A stretch of 64,000 nucleotides of DNA from Siphonodentalium dalli (Eukaryota; Mollusca; Scaphopoda; Gadilida; Siphonodentaliidae): positions 18,613,326 to 18,677,325 of the forward strand of contig CP136069.1 of assembly GCA_032622095.1 (NCBI GenBank), read 5' to 3'. The translations under genes were made by a program, and so were the position numbers. Below are positions 46,901 to 55,235 of this stretch, piece by piece; positions within the stretch are counted from its first letter, which is position 1; every line of letters begins with the position of its first letter. Under the pieces are notes generated by a model that searched no databases, was not told the DNA's origin, and saw nothing but the letters and a program-made list of their open reading frames with translations.

Positions 46901-47398
46901 ACTTTTCAGGATTTAGTCGGAAATATGGCTTGTTGCCATGAGAGCTTTCCGATGAATGGCAACAAGCCATATTTCCGACTAAATCCTGAAAAGTTACCCA
47001 TAATTCTGCTGTGGTTAAGGAGTCGATTATTTAGGGCATCACTGTATGTGGACATGGCAATCGAACTGACTGATTGATATCAACAGATTCCAAGGAAAGT
47101 TACCATATTAACCCTTTATATACTATATACTCATTGATGAGTAGTTCTCATAGGAGATGTTCAGATAAGTTATTTGAAGAACGCCGTGACGTCATCGCAC
47201 GCGCTGATATTAAACGTGTCTATTACCGATAATTATGAAACTGCTTTTATGGCCAAATTATGTGATAAAGCTGTTTTCCACAAAATGAAGGATACTCACT
47301 TGAATTCAAAATGTTCACCCCAGAACAGCATTTCTTGTTTAGTTTTACTAGACGTCCTGGCATACAGCGTTCTGTCCAAGTAAACCTCACAAAAATAC
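31672..47398 (-). CDS. SynGAP/DAB2IP/RASAL2-type Ras GTPase-activating protein, 5' end missing
   Basis: Exons (5' to 3', minus strand): 47398-47300, 46726-46641, 46127-45940, 45239-45077, 44475-44396, 43470-43292, 41609-41461, 40630-40555, 39766-39676, 38606-38496, 35821-34463, 33187-32988, 31915-31672. All junctions are GT-AG and in phase: 3025 bp, ~1007 residues plus stop. Residues 1-124 are the second half of a C2 domain ([32 protein letters not shown]). Residues ~125-407 are the RasGAP domain, with the arginine finger in [12 protein letters not shown] (Arg ~186) and [11 protein letters not shown] (~294-304). Residues ~408-860 are a Ser/Asn-rich disordered region; the end is a coiled coil ([18 protein letters not shown]). 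The family accelerates GTP hydrolysis by Ras/Rap at membranes. PH domain and start codon not seen. Confidence 0.93.
31994..32351. mobile_element. F3 MITE in RasGAP intron
   Basis: Full-length-like copy with an extra GAGGTCCCC hairpin block; it includes GCCTCAACTGCTATGTGAGA, repeated exactly at 32815-32834. Confidence 0.75.
32352..32600. repeat. Dispersed repeat related to 43975-44140
   Basis: TCTATACTAAATGGATTCTC, ATCTGGAGGGGTTT and ATTGGTGGGAAATG appear inverted and in matching order at 43975-44140. Confidence 0.5.
32630..32765. repeat. CAT/ATC-rich low-complexity tract
   Basis: Imperfect CATCAT microsatellite in an intron; the Asp-rich frame across it is not coding. Confidence 0.8.
32786..32862. 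mobile_element. F3 fragment
   Basis: ~70 bases identical to 32204-32272 (CTCTGGGAACCTCATTTTGC onward), truncated where a half F2 element begins. Confidence 0.7.
32861..32971. mobile_element. F2 half element next to a splice donor
   Basis: Only the right arm (AGAGCTTTCCGATGAATGGT to GGCATTACTGTA). Its terminus lies about 16 bases from the donor of the exon ending at 32988. Confidence 0.85.
32988..33187 (-). CDS. RasGAP exon 12: Gln-rich coiled coil
   Basis: Acceptor TTGAATTTCAG, donor AGAG|GTCAGT. Encodes [20 protein letters not shown] and a continuing helix to SIIQR, the counterpart of the SynGAP coiled-coil segment. Confidence 0.9.
33382..33545. mobile_element. P2 TTAA MITE, 3'-truncated
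   Basis: Type A end and first palindrome intact; breaks off in the second palindrome at CATGTATTTAAATTCG. Confidence 0.7.
33657..33872. mobile_element. F2 hairpin MITE
   Basis: Full-length copy in the intron between exons 11 and 12, around TCTCACTGGGAG. Confidence 0.9.
34085..34375. repeat. Two ~70 bp direct repeats
   Basis: 34085-34155 and 34300-34372 share ATACCAGATGCRYCCMCRAA and CATAAATGYGTYATT. Confidence 0.65.
34411..34455. mobile_element. P2 terminal fragment at a splice donor
   Basis: A type A end (CTGCACCAGCGCAGCTCCCA to AAGGGGTTAA). Its TTAA edge lies 8 bases into the intron after the donor of the large RasGAP exon. Confidence 0.8.
34463..35821 (-). CDS. RasGAP exon 11: large linker exon
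   Basis: Acceptor GATTTTGCAG, donor CAAGAG|GTGAGA, 453 codons with no interruption. It begins [20 protein letters not shown], matching the KLGPLP segment that closes the RasGAP module in this family. It then becomes Ser/Asn/Pro-rich (clusters such as SSSSSLSST and [10 protein letters not shown]) and ends [12 protein letters not shown] leading into the coiled coil. The linker is probably disordered and phosphorylated. Confidence 0.92.
35830..36340. other. Intron with homopolymer runs
   Basis: G, T, A and C runs (C run at 36302-36315); no repeat family assigned. Confidence 0.4.
36341..36773. mobile_element. P2 TTAA MITE, compound
   Basis: Type A end left (TTAG edge), type B end right. It contains more than two palindrome blocks and a short F3 piece (36575-36615, GTCATTTGCAGAATGAGGTC) that interrupts the second block. 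Confidence 0.75.
36827..37265. mobile_element. P1 TTAA MITE
   Basis: Inverse orientation to 7862-8261; TTAA at both edges; palindromes at 36863-36931 and 37042-37110. Confidence 0.9.
37266..38077. other. Intron, nothing recognised
   Basis: AT-rich sequence of the long intron between RasGAP exons 10 and 11. Confidence 0.4.
38078..38436. mobile_element. P2 TTAA MITE with three palindromes
   Basis: Type B end left (TTGA edge), type A right. Palindromes at ~38127-38194, 38223-38292 and 38321-38388; the last two and their spacers look like one duplicated block. Confidence 0.85.
38496..38606 (-). CDS. RasGAP exon 10
   Basis: Acceptor TTTTTTACAG, donor TTCG|GTAAGT, 37 codons. Encodes [18 protein letters not shown], matching the YIDLGRELSTLH segment of SynGAP-type RasGAPs. 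Confidence 0.92.
38747..39128. repeat. TTTAAAG-ended dispersed repeat
   Basis: Begins TTTAAAGATACAC and ends GTATCTTTAAA. Shares AGTAATTTAGGAGCRTTAAT and CAACAACAACATTTCTT with 63331-63793. Short terminal inverted repeats suggest a non-autonomous DNA element. Confidence 0.65.
39133..39352. repeat. 17/31 bp tandem repeat
   Basis: GAAGTAATATCGCACAT units alternating with GAAGCCGATAAAAT; about ten units in irregular order. Confidence 0.85.
39443..39657. mobile_element. F2 hairpin MITE in RasGAP intron
   Basis: Full-length copy closing on TCTTACTGAGAG. Confidence 0.9.
39676..39766 (-). CDS. RasGAP exon 9
   Basis: Acceptor TTTCTCACAG, donor TTTCT|GTAAGT. Encodes [20 protein letters not shown] and on to FLKQIS, matching the family's KFTSKEDFLGFMNEFLE segment. 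The donor lies 18 bases from the F2 element at 39657. Confidence 0.92.
39811..40265. mobile_element. P2 TTAA MITE with four palindrome blocks
   Basis: Type A left, type B right. Palindromes at ~39863-39930, 39957-40024, 40051-40118 and 40148-40216. The middle blocks with their TTACAAGG(A/T)CAAGGTTAAT spacers are near-identical, a tandem gain of the module. Confidence 0.85.
40555..40630 (-). CDS. RasGAP exon 8
   Basis: Acceptor CATTTATAG, donor CACCAG|GTTAGT. Encodes [25 protein letters not shown] in phase, the helix after the FLR motif. Confidence 0.9.
40686..40828. mobile_element. P3 short form without palindrome module
   Basis: 143 bp, TTAA at both edges; ends CCCTTTCAGTGCCAAGTCCG and its complement. 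The interior is a simple AT-rich stretch, so the module is absent. Confidence 0.85.
41165..41432. mobile_element. F3 MITE with altered ends
   Basis: Ends are GGCCTCAAAATATGGT and its complement instead of AGCCTGAG; the inner GAGGTCCCC hairpins are typical. Confidence 0.75.
41461..41609 (-). CDS. RasGAP exon 7: FLR motif
   Basis: Acceptor CTGTTTCAG, donor CAGG|GTAAGA. Encodes [13 protein letters not shown] and [19 protein letters not shown], the most conserved RasGAP signature. Confidence 0.95.
41668..42230. repeat. Copy of the 1 kb foldback family, split by a P1 MITE
   Basis: 41668-41737 matches 4561-4630 and 42060-42230 matches the adjoining 4635-4790 (GAGGAAGCGCCAAAACATTG, CAATGGAAGGGGAATAACTC). 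The break coincides exactly with the P1 insertion at 41738-42059. Confidence 0.75.
41738..42059. mobile_element. P1 TTAA MITE, deleted between modules
   Basis: TTAA at both edges. The first palindrome is cut in its loop and joins the spacer directly, leaving one and a half modules. Confidence 0.85.
42607..42857. mobile_element. P2 TTAA MITE
   Basis: Type B left, type A right, TTAA both sides; first palindrome half deleted, second at 42738-42806. Confidence 0.8.
42880..43268. mobile_element. P1 TTAA MITE, full length
   Basis: TTAA both sides, two palindromes; the right edge is 24 bases from the splice donor of RasGAP exon 6. Confidence 0.9.
43292..43470 (-). CDS. RasGAP exon 6
   Basis: Acceptor CATTTCAG, donor CCTCA|GTACGT. 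Encodes [21 protein letters not shown] and [20 protein letters not shown], all family-typical. Confidence 0.95.
43560..43730. repeat. Inverted repeat in intron
   Basis: ATTGTGTTGGAATGACAGTA near 43588 is complemented near 43690 with a ~60 base centre. A small foldback, family unknown. Confidence 0.6.
43880..44145. repeat. Dispersed repeat (CTATACTAAATACTCATTGA type)
   Basis: Contains the core of the 45/62 bp minisatellite (TACTAAATACTCATTGA) and, inverted, sequence of 32352-32600, ending TAGAAAGGGTTCAA. Probably a degraded TTAA element. Confidence 0.45.
44396..44475 (-). CDS. RasGAP exon 5: arginine finger
   Basis: Acceptor TTTACAG, donor GAAAAA|GTAAGT. Encodes [20 protein letters not shown]; the Arg in FRGN is the family's catalytic finger. 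Confidence 0.95.
44547..44656. mobile_element. P2 TTAA MITE, 110 bp deletion form
   Basis: Both TTAA edges remain, but the interior is reduced to part of one palindrome. Confidence 0.8.
45077..45239 (-). CDS. RasGAP exon 4: start of RasGAP domain
   Basis: Acceptor ATATTTCAG, donor ACAAG|GTGAGA. Encodes [20 protein letters not shown] and [14 protein letters not shown]. Confidence 0.93.
45240..45939. other. Intron, nothing recognised
   Basis: AT-rich; no repeat family seen. Confidence 0.5.
45940..46127 (-). CDS. RasGAP exon 3: end of C2 and linker
   Basis: Acceptor ATATTTCAG, donor CGCAG|GTACGT. Encodes [20 protein letters not shown], then [20 protein letters not shown], the C2-to-GAP connector. 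Confidence 0.93.
46558..46632. repeat. 24 bp tandem repeat, three copies
   Basis: TCTCAAATAGGGGAAAAGGA-type unit directly downstream of the exon 2 donor. Confidence 0.85.
46641..46726 (-). CDS. RasGAP exon 2: C2 domain
   Basis: Acceptor TTTTGCAG, donor TTAG|GTGAGC. Encodes [20 protein letters not shown] and KKDKNTLLG. Confidence 0.93.
46849..47046. mobile_element. F2 hairpin MITE in RasGAP intron
   Basis: Near-complete copy, loop-proximal part of the left arm lost. Confidence 0.9.
47105..47175. repeat. Single copy of the minisatellite-progenitor sequence
   Basis: TTAACCCTTTATATACTATA then ACTCATTGATGAGTAGTTCT resembles, inverted, one unit of the 13420-15205 array, with a TTAACCCTTT edge. 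Confidence 0.5.
47300..47398 (-). CDS. RasGAP exon 1 of those visible: C2 domain
   Basis: Acceptor CTTTTTCAG, donor TTCAA|GTGAGT. Encodes [20 protein letters not shown] and LFWGEHFEF. Because it opens on an acceptor and in mid-domain, further 5' exons must exist. Confidence 0.93.
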
Positions 47399-47523
47399 CT
47401 GAAAAAGAGAATAATTTAACATAGAAAACTAGTACAAGTAAACCACACAAAAATACATGTAAGAGAGAATAAATTGACATAGCAAATGTAATCATCAACT
47501 TATTATTCAATGATAAACTACAG

Positions 47524-47660
47524 TTAAAGGTACTCAGTCTGATTTGATGGTCCCCATATCATCAGATTCCAACAACAACAACATTTTTTGAAATGCCGCT
47601 TCAGTTAAATTATCAGAATGGATTAACTGGCAAGTTTGTCAAATATCTGACACACAATCT
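47524..47660. repeat. TTTAAAG dispersed repeat fragment
   Basis: Shares ATATCATCAGATTCCAACAA and TTATCAGAATGGATTAA with 38747-39128. Confidence 0.55.
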
Positions 47661-47762
47661 TCATTTCGAGGGACATTCAGATCATGTGGAATATATGTTA
47701 AATACTTGATAAAGGCTACTAGATAGCCGAAAGCTCGTGTTTTAAAAAAACTCAAATGAGTC

Positions 47763-48161
47763 TTAACCCTTTACCCAACAAACCGGCCAAAACCGGCCAA
47801 ATAAAGCTTCAACAGCCTAAAATATCTTCGGTCTGTCTCAATAGAACCATACAAATATGGATATCATTGGAACCGGCTCCTTGACCACATTGTGATAGTT
47901 ACAGTTATGCCCTGTGCCAATGCATTCTCTTATATATGCGAGTCGACCATAGGTCGCCTCGCATATATAAGAGAATGCATTGGCCTAAAAAAATTATTTT
48001 TTAACACTTTTTACCATTTTTTCTTACATTCTTTAACAATTTTATAATTTTTAATGTGTTAAGCCAATGCATTCTCTTATATATGCGAGGCGACCTATGG
48101 TCGACTCGCATATATAAGAGAATTCATTGGCACAGGGCCCTTCTGTTGGGTAAAGGGTTAT
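47763..48161. mobile_element. P1 TTAA MITE
   Basis: Full-length; two palindromes; right edge mutated to TTAT. Confidence 0.9.
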
Positions 48162-48920
48162 ATGATGTTACTTTATTTTATTCCCATTTATTATTGACAC
48201 AGACTTTTCAATAATATATGTTAGGAAGAGATACATCACTGGATTTATAAGTTGGCATGTTCAGCTAGTAAGTTCAACAAACCCATTAAGGCTGTTTATG
48301 TTTATTGAATTTATCAGCTCAGCTCCCCTACAAATGATTCAATGGGAATCAGATAACTACACATTAGCGAGTTTCCAGTTAACAAACGGTTAAGAATTAG
48401 TTGATCAGTAAATGCATTTGTCTTTCTCTTTGGAATTGTACAAGCGGGTTTTGATTGTTAGTTACAAATTCCTTTAGAACGTCTTTAAATGACTTTATAT
48501 ACTATGTACAATAGAGTATAGTCTGGGTACAATATAAGAACAACTCATACTGCACTAGAAATAAAGTAATTCAGTTCATTCATTGATCATGATGTTGCCA
48601 ATTTAGTTGGCGCTAATTCAACTTGTGGACGAGATGAAAATTCAAGGGAGTGGGAATTAAAGAAACTGTTGCCAAAATCGCCCACAAATCCTCGCTTCAA
48701 TTTGCATTCTATTCGTCCTAATGACTAAATCTCTTCCGCGCTGTTCAAACATTATTTGCATATTTTCCTTGTTAGTAATCAACCAATAACCTATTATAAC
48801 CAGCTGTTCCTGACTTAAGGGTTTGATCCGGCGCATACACACAGAGGGAGGTCTCCAGTACTTTATTTAAATGCTTAAGATGGCTTTGAGGAGATTTTTT
48901 CAGCCTCACAGAAGTAAACC
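48162..48920. other. No gene seen
   Basis: Includes TACAAATGATTCAATGGGAA near 48330, recurring near 50565. No coding signal. Confidence 0.4.
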
Positions 48921-48921
48921 A

Positions 48922-49200
48922 GTTCCTCATAGTGGGCTAGCATCACTAAATTCACCCTCTGTGGACCTCATTCTGCTTAGGCCTCATCTTTTCTGGAAAG
49001 TTTCTTTATTATCAAATTTCTATAGAAACTTCTTCACATAGATTCTATTTCTTTTTTAGTTTAGTTTCTCTATATCCCCAAATTGGCAGATGACACATTG
49101 CATATTCGAGGTTCCCAATGGGTGTACATCACAATATTCACCATTCAATCTGAGTCTATGTCTCTCATAGAAGATGAGGCCTAAGCAGAAAGGGTTAAGT
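48922..49200. mobile_element. F3 MITE, 5'-truncated
   Basis: Starts at the inner GCGGGCTAGCATCACT-type half-hairpin and continues through the family middle. Confidence 0.7.
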
Positions 49201-49420
49201 TAGAGCTGAGGTGTCAAAAGTTTCACCTTTATAGATATCTCAATTCCATTTATAATGGGAACATGGAGAGATTTGAAGTGAAATGAATGTCTTTTTTTAA
49301 CTAGTAGTAATCCTGAACAATTGAATATTAACAGATGTTTCATGAGTCAAATTTAGGCGACATGATATCCTATTATTATACACTTTCTTGCTCGCTAAAT
49401 TTATGCGATTAACCTAGTGT

Positions 49421-49589
49421 TACAGTAATGCTCTAAGTAATCGACTTCTTAACCACAGCAGAATTATGGGTAACTTTTCAGGATTTAGTCGGAAATGAAT
49501 GGCAACAAGCCATATTTTCGACTAAATCCTGAAAAGTTACCCATAATTCTGCTGTGGTTAAGGAGTCGATTACTTAGGGCATTACTGTA
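49421..49589. mobile_element. F2 hairpin MITE, shortened
   Basis: Outer arms complete; loop region deleted. Confidence 0.85.
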
Positions 49590-49779
49590 GCTCCACACCA
49601 CCTTAAGTTTGGATTGCGCATACACAGTTGGAGGTCGGCTGTACCCTATTTACATGGCTAATTGATAATTGAAGCAATATTGATAAGGTAAGGTGTGAGA
49701 ATTATTGATTAGCCACGTAGCTAGGTCACAGCTGTACCTCATGTATATTAAACAAGCAGTTACAGGATACATATATGAC

Positions 49780-49965
49780 TCATATATGCTACCTGTGTCG
49801 TCATACAGGTGGGAAATTTGACCAAGCTGACCTGCTATGTAAATCATCGATCGACAACTGTTGCAAAAATTAAGAAACTTATCAAACTCATATGCTAAAT
49901 CATCCCACTCAGGTGGGAAATTTGACCAAACTGACCTGATATGTTGAATGATAAAGAGATAGATG
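49780..49965. repeat. ~50 bp direct repeat pair
   Basis: CAGGTGGGAAATTTGACCAA occurs at ~49806 and ~49911 with similar downstream sequence. Confidence 0.6.
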
Positions 49966-49984
49966 ACACACCTCCTGCATGAAT

Positions 49985-50203
49985 TACAGTAATGCCCTAA
50001 ATAATCAACTCCTTAACCACAGCAGAATTATTGGTAATTTTTCAGGATTTAGTCGGAAATATGGCTTGTTGCCATTCATTAGAAAGCTCTCTTCAGTGAG
50101 AGCTTTCCGATAAATGGCAACAAGCCATATTTCCGACTAAATCCTGAAAAATAACCCATAATTCTACTGTGGTAAAGGATTCGATTATATACAGCATTAC
50201 AGC
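49985..50203. mobile_element. F2 hairpin MITE
   Basis: Full-length, closing on TCTCTTCAGTGAGAG; right terminus diverged. Confidence 0.85.
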
Positions 50204-50374
50204 AGAAAAAGTTATGAAGCTTTAAAGTCAAACGTTCGTTGCAATGGTTGTTGATGGTGCTCATTTAGCTTTGATGTTGCCATTACAAAATTCCTTTGCA
50301 AATTTATCAATTCAAATGCCCATTATCTTTAGGGAGGATTCAAGATTTCAAGTATATAAATATTGGGAATGGCG

Positions 50375-50400
50375 GAGGGGGGGGGGGGGGGGGGGGTGGT
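50375..50400 (+). repeat. G homopolymer tract
   Basis: ~20 consecutive G with flanking GG pairs; a second tract lies at ~51774-51800. Both could form G-quadruplexes. Confidence 0.7.
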
Positions 50401-50619
50401 ATTTCATGACTTTTTGCATACTACCCAAAAAAAGTATATATTCTGGAATCGTAATTTCACAATTCCATGACTTTTACAAGATTCGAGACTAGCATTTATT
50501 TTGAACCATAAAATGGTACTTTTTCCCCCATTAACAATGTTGAACTATTTAGCTGAGCTTTCTTACAAATGAATCAATGGGAATCAAATACCTACTCATG
50601 ATCAACAAATATTTAGTCA

Positions 50620-50876
50620 TTAACCCTTTCATGATGGGGGCTGCGCTGGTGCAGCATTAAAGACCCTGTGACAGTGCATTCCCTTATATTTACGAGTCTC
50701 CCATAGGGAGCCTCCCATATATAAGAGAATGCATTTGTTTACAAGCTCAATGTAAATATTTTCAGCCAATGCATTCTCTGACAAATTGGAGGCTCTTTAT
50801 AATCCCATATATAATAAAATGCATTGGCACAGGGTTTTTGCAAAATTTCAGGAAGATCCTGTCATGAAAGTGTTAA
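50620..50876. mobile_element. P2 TTAA MITE
   Basis: Type A left, type B right, TTAA both sides; palindromes partly decayed. Confidence 0.8.
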
Positions 50877-51099
50877 ATAGTTAAGCCATAGCCCACTGGG
50901 GTATTTAATCATTAAACATGCCTCTATTTGACTTTCTATGTCAAGTGTATATAAGTAAATAAGTCAACGATGCTATATTCTTATCATAAAATTAATATGC
51001 CGGCTATATACAAGTGGGTTTATTAAACCATAAATACCTGGGAAGGAAATAAAACCCCAGTAAATTAAATTCAGACACCTGGCTTTGTGAGGTATAACT

Positions 51100-51745
51100 T
51101 ATAGTGTAAACAGGCCAGAAGAGCATTCCTGTCACAATGACTTTGCAACCTTGGGGTCAACTCAACAAACCTCGGCCTATAAAATAAAGTCATGGGATAT
51201 TTGTGTGAATGTCAAAAATGAATTGAACATATAAATCTTTCTGAACTATGCTTCATACAATGGCATGGAAAACCTGAAGAATCAGCACAATTTTTTTTTT
51301 ATTTTAGATTATTTAATATGAGTCCAATATTTGAAAAATGTGATTTTTTTTCATTCTTCCTATGAATTGACGACGTATTAAAATTTGCCGACTCATTCCA
51401 TTTGAAATAAAATACTAGATGACTTAATAATATGACCAAACCCTGCTATTGAAAGATTTAGAAGGATAGTATTGGTGAGATGTTGATAAAACCTCCAAAA
51501 ATGTCCCCAAATCGTCATGGGTGTTCAACTAGCCGAAGGTTGTGTATACATCAACAATTCATGAACGATTCATAAACATTTCTACCATGTAATAAATATA
51601 AATTAGGTTATGATGAGTGTATATGTACCAAAAGAGCATTCCAGTCAGCATGACTTTGCAACCTTGAGGTGAACTCAACAAACCTCAGCCTATAATATTC
51701 ATTCATGGAGATATTTGTGTGAATGACAAAAAGAAAATGTTTTCA
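51100..51745. repeat. ~130 bp direct repeat pair, 500 bp apart
   Basis: 51105-51240 and 51605-51740 share AGAGCATTCC, ATGACTTTGCAACCTTG, CTCAACAAACCTC and GATATTTGTGTGAATG. Confidence 0.75.
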
Positions 51746-51915
51746 TGAAGCATCAGGGGCACATGGAGTAATGTGGGGGGGGGGGGGGGTGGGGTGGGGG
51801 CATGTGGGTACTATTTATTTTTTGTATTCTTTCTGAATAAATCAGCTTATTTGTCTATTATTTGGTTTATTGGGATTCAACAATTTCAGTAGAGGAGAAA
51901 AGAACCCCAGGATAT

Positions 51916-52010
51916 TTAACCCTTTCAGTGCCAAGTCCGATTTTTGTATCAACCCATATTTTCTTGATCATTTTTCAAATTTATTGATTATAATAATTAT
52001 TATTAGTCAC
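51916..52010. mobile_element. P3 short-form fragment
   Basis: Left ~90 bases of the 40686-40828 type, then a break where the inverted-duplication arm begins. Confidence 0.7.
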
Positions 52011-52019
52011 CATGAGCTT

Positions 52020-52848
52020 TCCTTTCCTTTACCACAGTAGAATTATGGGTTATTTTTCAGGATTTAGTCGGAAATATGGCTTGTTGCCATTTATCGGAAA
52101 GCTCTCACTGAAGAGAGCTTTCTAATGAATGGCAACAAGCCCTATTTCCGACTAAATCCTGAAAAGTTACCCATAATTCTGCTGCGGTTAAGGAGTCGAT
52201 TACTTAGGGCATTACTGTAGTTATGTTTAATCACAAGCATTTAGAGAGCAGATTTCCTGTTACAACCAAACAGTGGAAATTATAATGTCTGTTTATCTGT
52301 GTAATTATTATTAGTCATCATGAAGTAATTACTATGTTTGTGGGTACAAATGTATCTACTTGTTTAAAACCCTTTGAGTGCCAGGGGCCGATCTCATCGG
52401 CCCTAAACCTACAAAATAAGTCTGTTAAAAAATATAAGAATAAATTATTAAAATTGTAAAAAATAATAAAAAAAAAATAATAATAATAATTGTTAGGCCA
52501 ATGCATTCTCTTATATATGCGAGGCGACCTATGGTCGACTCGCATATATAAGAGAATGCATTGGCAGAGGGTATATGGGTTGATACAAAAATCGACCTGG
52601 CACTCAAAAGATTAATAATATAGCTCAAGGATTGGTATGCTGCATAGATGGCTTAATTATCATTATTAGTGTAAATAATTAAAGAAAATTGGTCATAACT
52701 ATTCAGTATTTAACACTTAAAATTTGAGTTTACAGAATTTAACACATTTTTGTCACAAGGGATGTCTTTGTATATATGTTTCCTGACGGGAGCTTCCTGA
52801 AATTTTGCAAAAACCCTGTGCCAATGCATTCTCTTATATATGAGAGTC
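52020..52848. repeat. Left arm of a ~0.8 kb inverted duplication
   Basis: Contains an F2 element (52020-52219, left end truncated), a unique stretch, a P3 MITE (52366-52615), a second unique stretch and the start of a P2 element. The same order occurs inverted at 56645-57485. Confidence 0.85.
52366..52615. mobile_element. P3 TTAA MITE
   Basis: Ends CCCTTTGAGTGCCAGG and its complement; one palindrome at 52497-52565. Confidence 0.85.
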
Positions 52849-52990
52849 TAAGAGCTCTTTCCATCAATGTATCACATTATTATAATCAATAAATTTGAAA
52901 AATGATCAAGGAAATATGGGTTGATACAAAGATCGGACTTGGCACTGAAAGGGTTGCTGCACCAGCGCAGCTCCCGTCATGAACAGGTTT
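52778..52990. mobile_element. Chimeric P2/P3 element
   Basis: Starts as a P2 type B end with half a palindrome, switches at ~52850 to inverted P3 short-form sequence (AGAGCTCTTTCCATCAATGT to GGCACTGAAAGGGTT), then ends as a P2 type A end (GCTGCACCAGCGCAGCTCCC). Confidence 0.75.
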
Positions 52991-53610
52991 AAGCTGAGAT
53001 GTTAGAACCTTCGAACCTTAGGAGAGATGATTCAGCTGAACGTTAGGGAGCCAAAAATCCTTCATCTCTCAGCGTCGTATAATTACGCTGATGCGTTATC
53101 ATGTCTAGTCTGATCTGTTTCCAAGGCGGTTAATGAGCTGCTTGTGGTGAAATAATCGAGACAAGTACCCCAAAAACCAAGTTCCGACTACGCGAGATCA
53201 AAATAATACATTTCTTACATCTTGCTTTCTTGACACAATCAGTTTGCACTGGCAAGCAGCCTACGTCAAAACAATGAACGACTTCTATGATGATTTATAA
53301 ACAACATAGGGTATTTTTAAACAGTTGCATAATACGAAAATAAAGTTAAGATGGTGTTACAATGAGATATTATACAACTGGAAAGCACTCAAACCTGAGT
53401 TTGCCAGAAGTAATTAACAAATGAGATTGATTCTGTGAATATAGTTCGTTAACCTCTTCACTGCTAAATGATGTCATGATGTTGTGGGTTGGGCCGTAAT
53501 TTGGAAATTTTGCAGTTGAAAAATATAATGGGAATGTTGCGAAAACCCTAAATTCACGTCATGCAAAGGATATTTTTATCCTAGAACATCATATACTATT
53601 TCAGATGTCA
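52991..53610. other. No gene seen
   Basis: Apparently single-copy sequence; no splice-bounded frame matching a RasGAP N-terminus was found. Confidence 0.4.
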
Positions 53611-53613
53611 AGA

Positions 53614-53830
53614 TACAGTAATGTTCTAAATAATCGACCCCTTAACCACAGCAGAATTATGGGTAACTTTTCAGGATTTAGTCGTAAATATGGCTTGTTG
53701 CCATTCATCAGAAAGCTCTCGGGGAGAGCTTTCCGATGAATGGCAACACACCATATTTCCGAATAAATCCTGAAAAGTTACCCATAATTCTGCTGTGGTT
53801 AAGCCGTCAATTAATTAGGGCAATACTGTA
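53614..53830. mobile_element. F2 hairpin MITE
   Basis: Full-length, closing on TCTCGGGGAGAG. Confidence 0.9.
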
Positions 53831-53889
53831 CATTGGTTCAGAGGCATTAATTTCTGAGTTTCCCTTTATATGAGTAATAGCCGAATGCT

Positions 53890-54130
53890 ATCAATCCTGA
53901 GTTTAGTGTGCCTGTTATTTGCAGAATGAGGTACCCAGAGGGTGAATTTAGTGAAACTAATCACCAAATTCACCCTCTGGGGACCTCATTCTGCATGGCC
54001 TCATCTGCTATGGGAGACATAGACTCAGAATGAAGTTCCCAAATGGTGAATATGGTGATGTAAAGCCATTTGGAACCTTGGATTATGCAATGTGTCATCT
54101 GCCTATTTGCGGAAATAGAGAAACTAAACT
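53890..54130. mobile_element. F3 MITE, 3'-truncated
   Basis: CTGAGTTTAGTGTGCCTGTT end and inner hairpins; right end missing. Confidence 0.75.
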
Positions 54131-54690
54131 AAAACCAAACGAAAACTATAGAAAAACGAGAATTCTATGACTTGAAGAAACATAAATGTATCAGTTTTTA
54201 GCAGCCACCCGATAAATATACATTGTGAATAAAGTTTTCACTAGAGTATATCATCATTAAAACATACAAGCGACATAAATTTCATCTTATCAATGAAGAC
54301 TGATCACCTGCATCATTTGATTTCATTTATGTTGTACCAAAATAAGGTAATCATGCATGACGTAAACATATCAAACGGGAAGATTCAATCACGTCAAAGT
54401 AGGTTTTATTAAGGACTTGTCGACTTTCTTGATTTGATCACGACAATTTTGATTGATTATCTGCTAGCCTTAAATTGTATCACTGGATGTTTTAATTACA
54501 TTCTTTGCATAAATCTAAGCAAAGCTTTCCAAATTTTGATGAGAAAATTTATTAGTGATTGAGAATAAATTTATTAAATTGGAATGTCATATGGCATCAA
54601 ACGCAAACATTTTGATCTGGAATATCTCTAGTATAAACACATAATGTTAGTGATATATCGAAAATAAAATAACAATTCTGACAATTTCAT
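54131..54690. other. No gene seen
   Basis: AT-rich; nothing recognised. Confidence 0.4.
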
Positions 54691-54691
54691 G

Positions 54692-54954
54692 TTAACTCTT
54701 TCATGATGAGAGCTGCGCTGATACAGCATTAAAGACCCTGTGCCAGTGCATTCTCTTATATATGCGAGTCTCACATAGGGAGCATCGCATATATAGTAGA
54801 ACGCACTTGTTTACACAGTCAAGGTAAATATTGTTAGGCCAATGTATTCTCTTGTATATGCGAGGCTCCCTATGGGAGAATCACATATATAAGAGAATGA
54901 ATTGGCACAGGGTTTTCTAAAAAATTCAGGAAGCCCCAGTCATGGAAGGGTCAA
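54692..54954. mobile_element. P2 TTAA MITE
   Basis: Type A left (TTAA), type B right (mutated TCAA); two palindromes. Confidence 0.85.
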
Positions 54955-55235
54955 CATTTGCACGTATTTTAAAAAAATTTTCTTCCAGTTCTACATCATA
55001 TTACTGCCCGGGAGGCTGTTGATATGTAAAATACAAGGATCCAGACCTCAAACAATTACTTATGTATTGTGAGACTGGCACAACTTATGATGATAATAAT
55101 TTCCTCAGACTATAAATTTAAATTGAAAAATCCATGTGTTGAGAGTTTATAAGAGAAACCTTCATTATGCTATAAGCTATCCCAGTTATCAGATGGGCTA
55201 TAGCAGGAGGGTTTTTTGCCCTCCCACATGCCAGC

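Noticed and set aside
48657-48842. 61-residue minus-strand frame as an upstream RasGAP exon
   Set aside because: It shows no PH or C2 similarity and no phase-compatible acceptor/donor pair.
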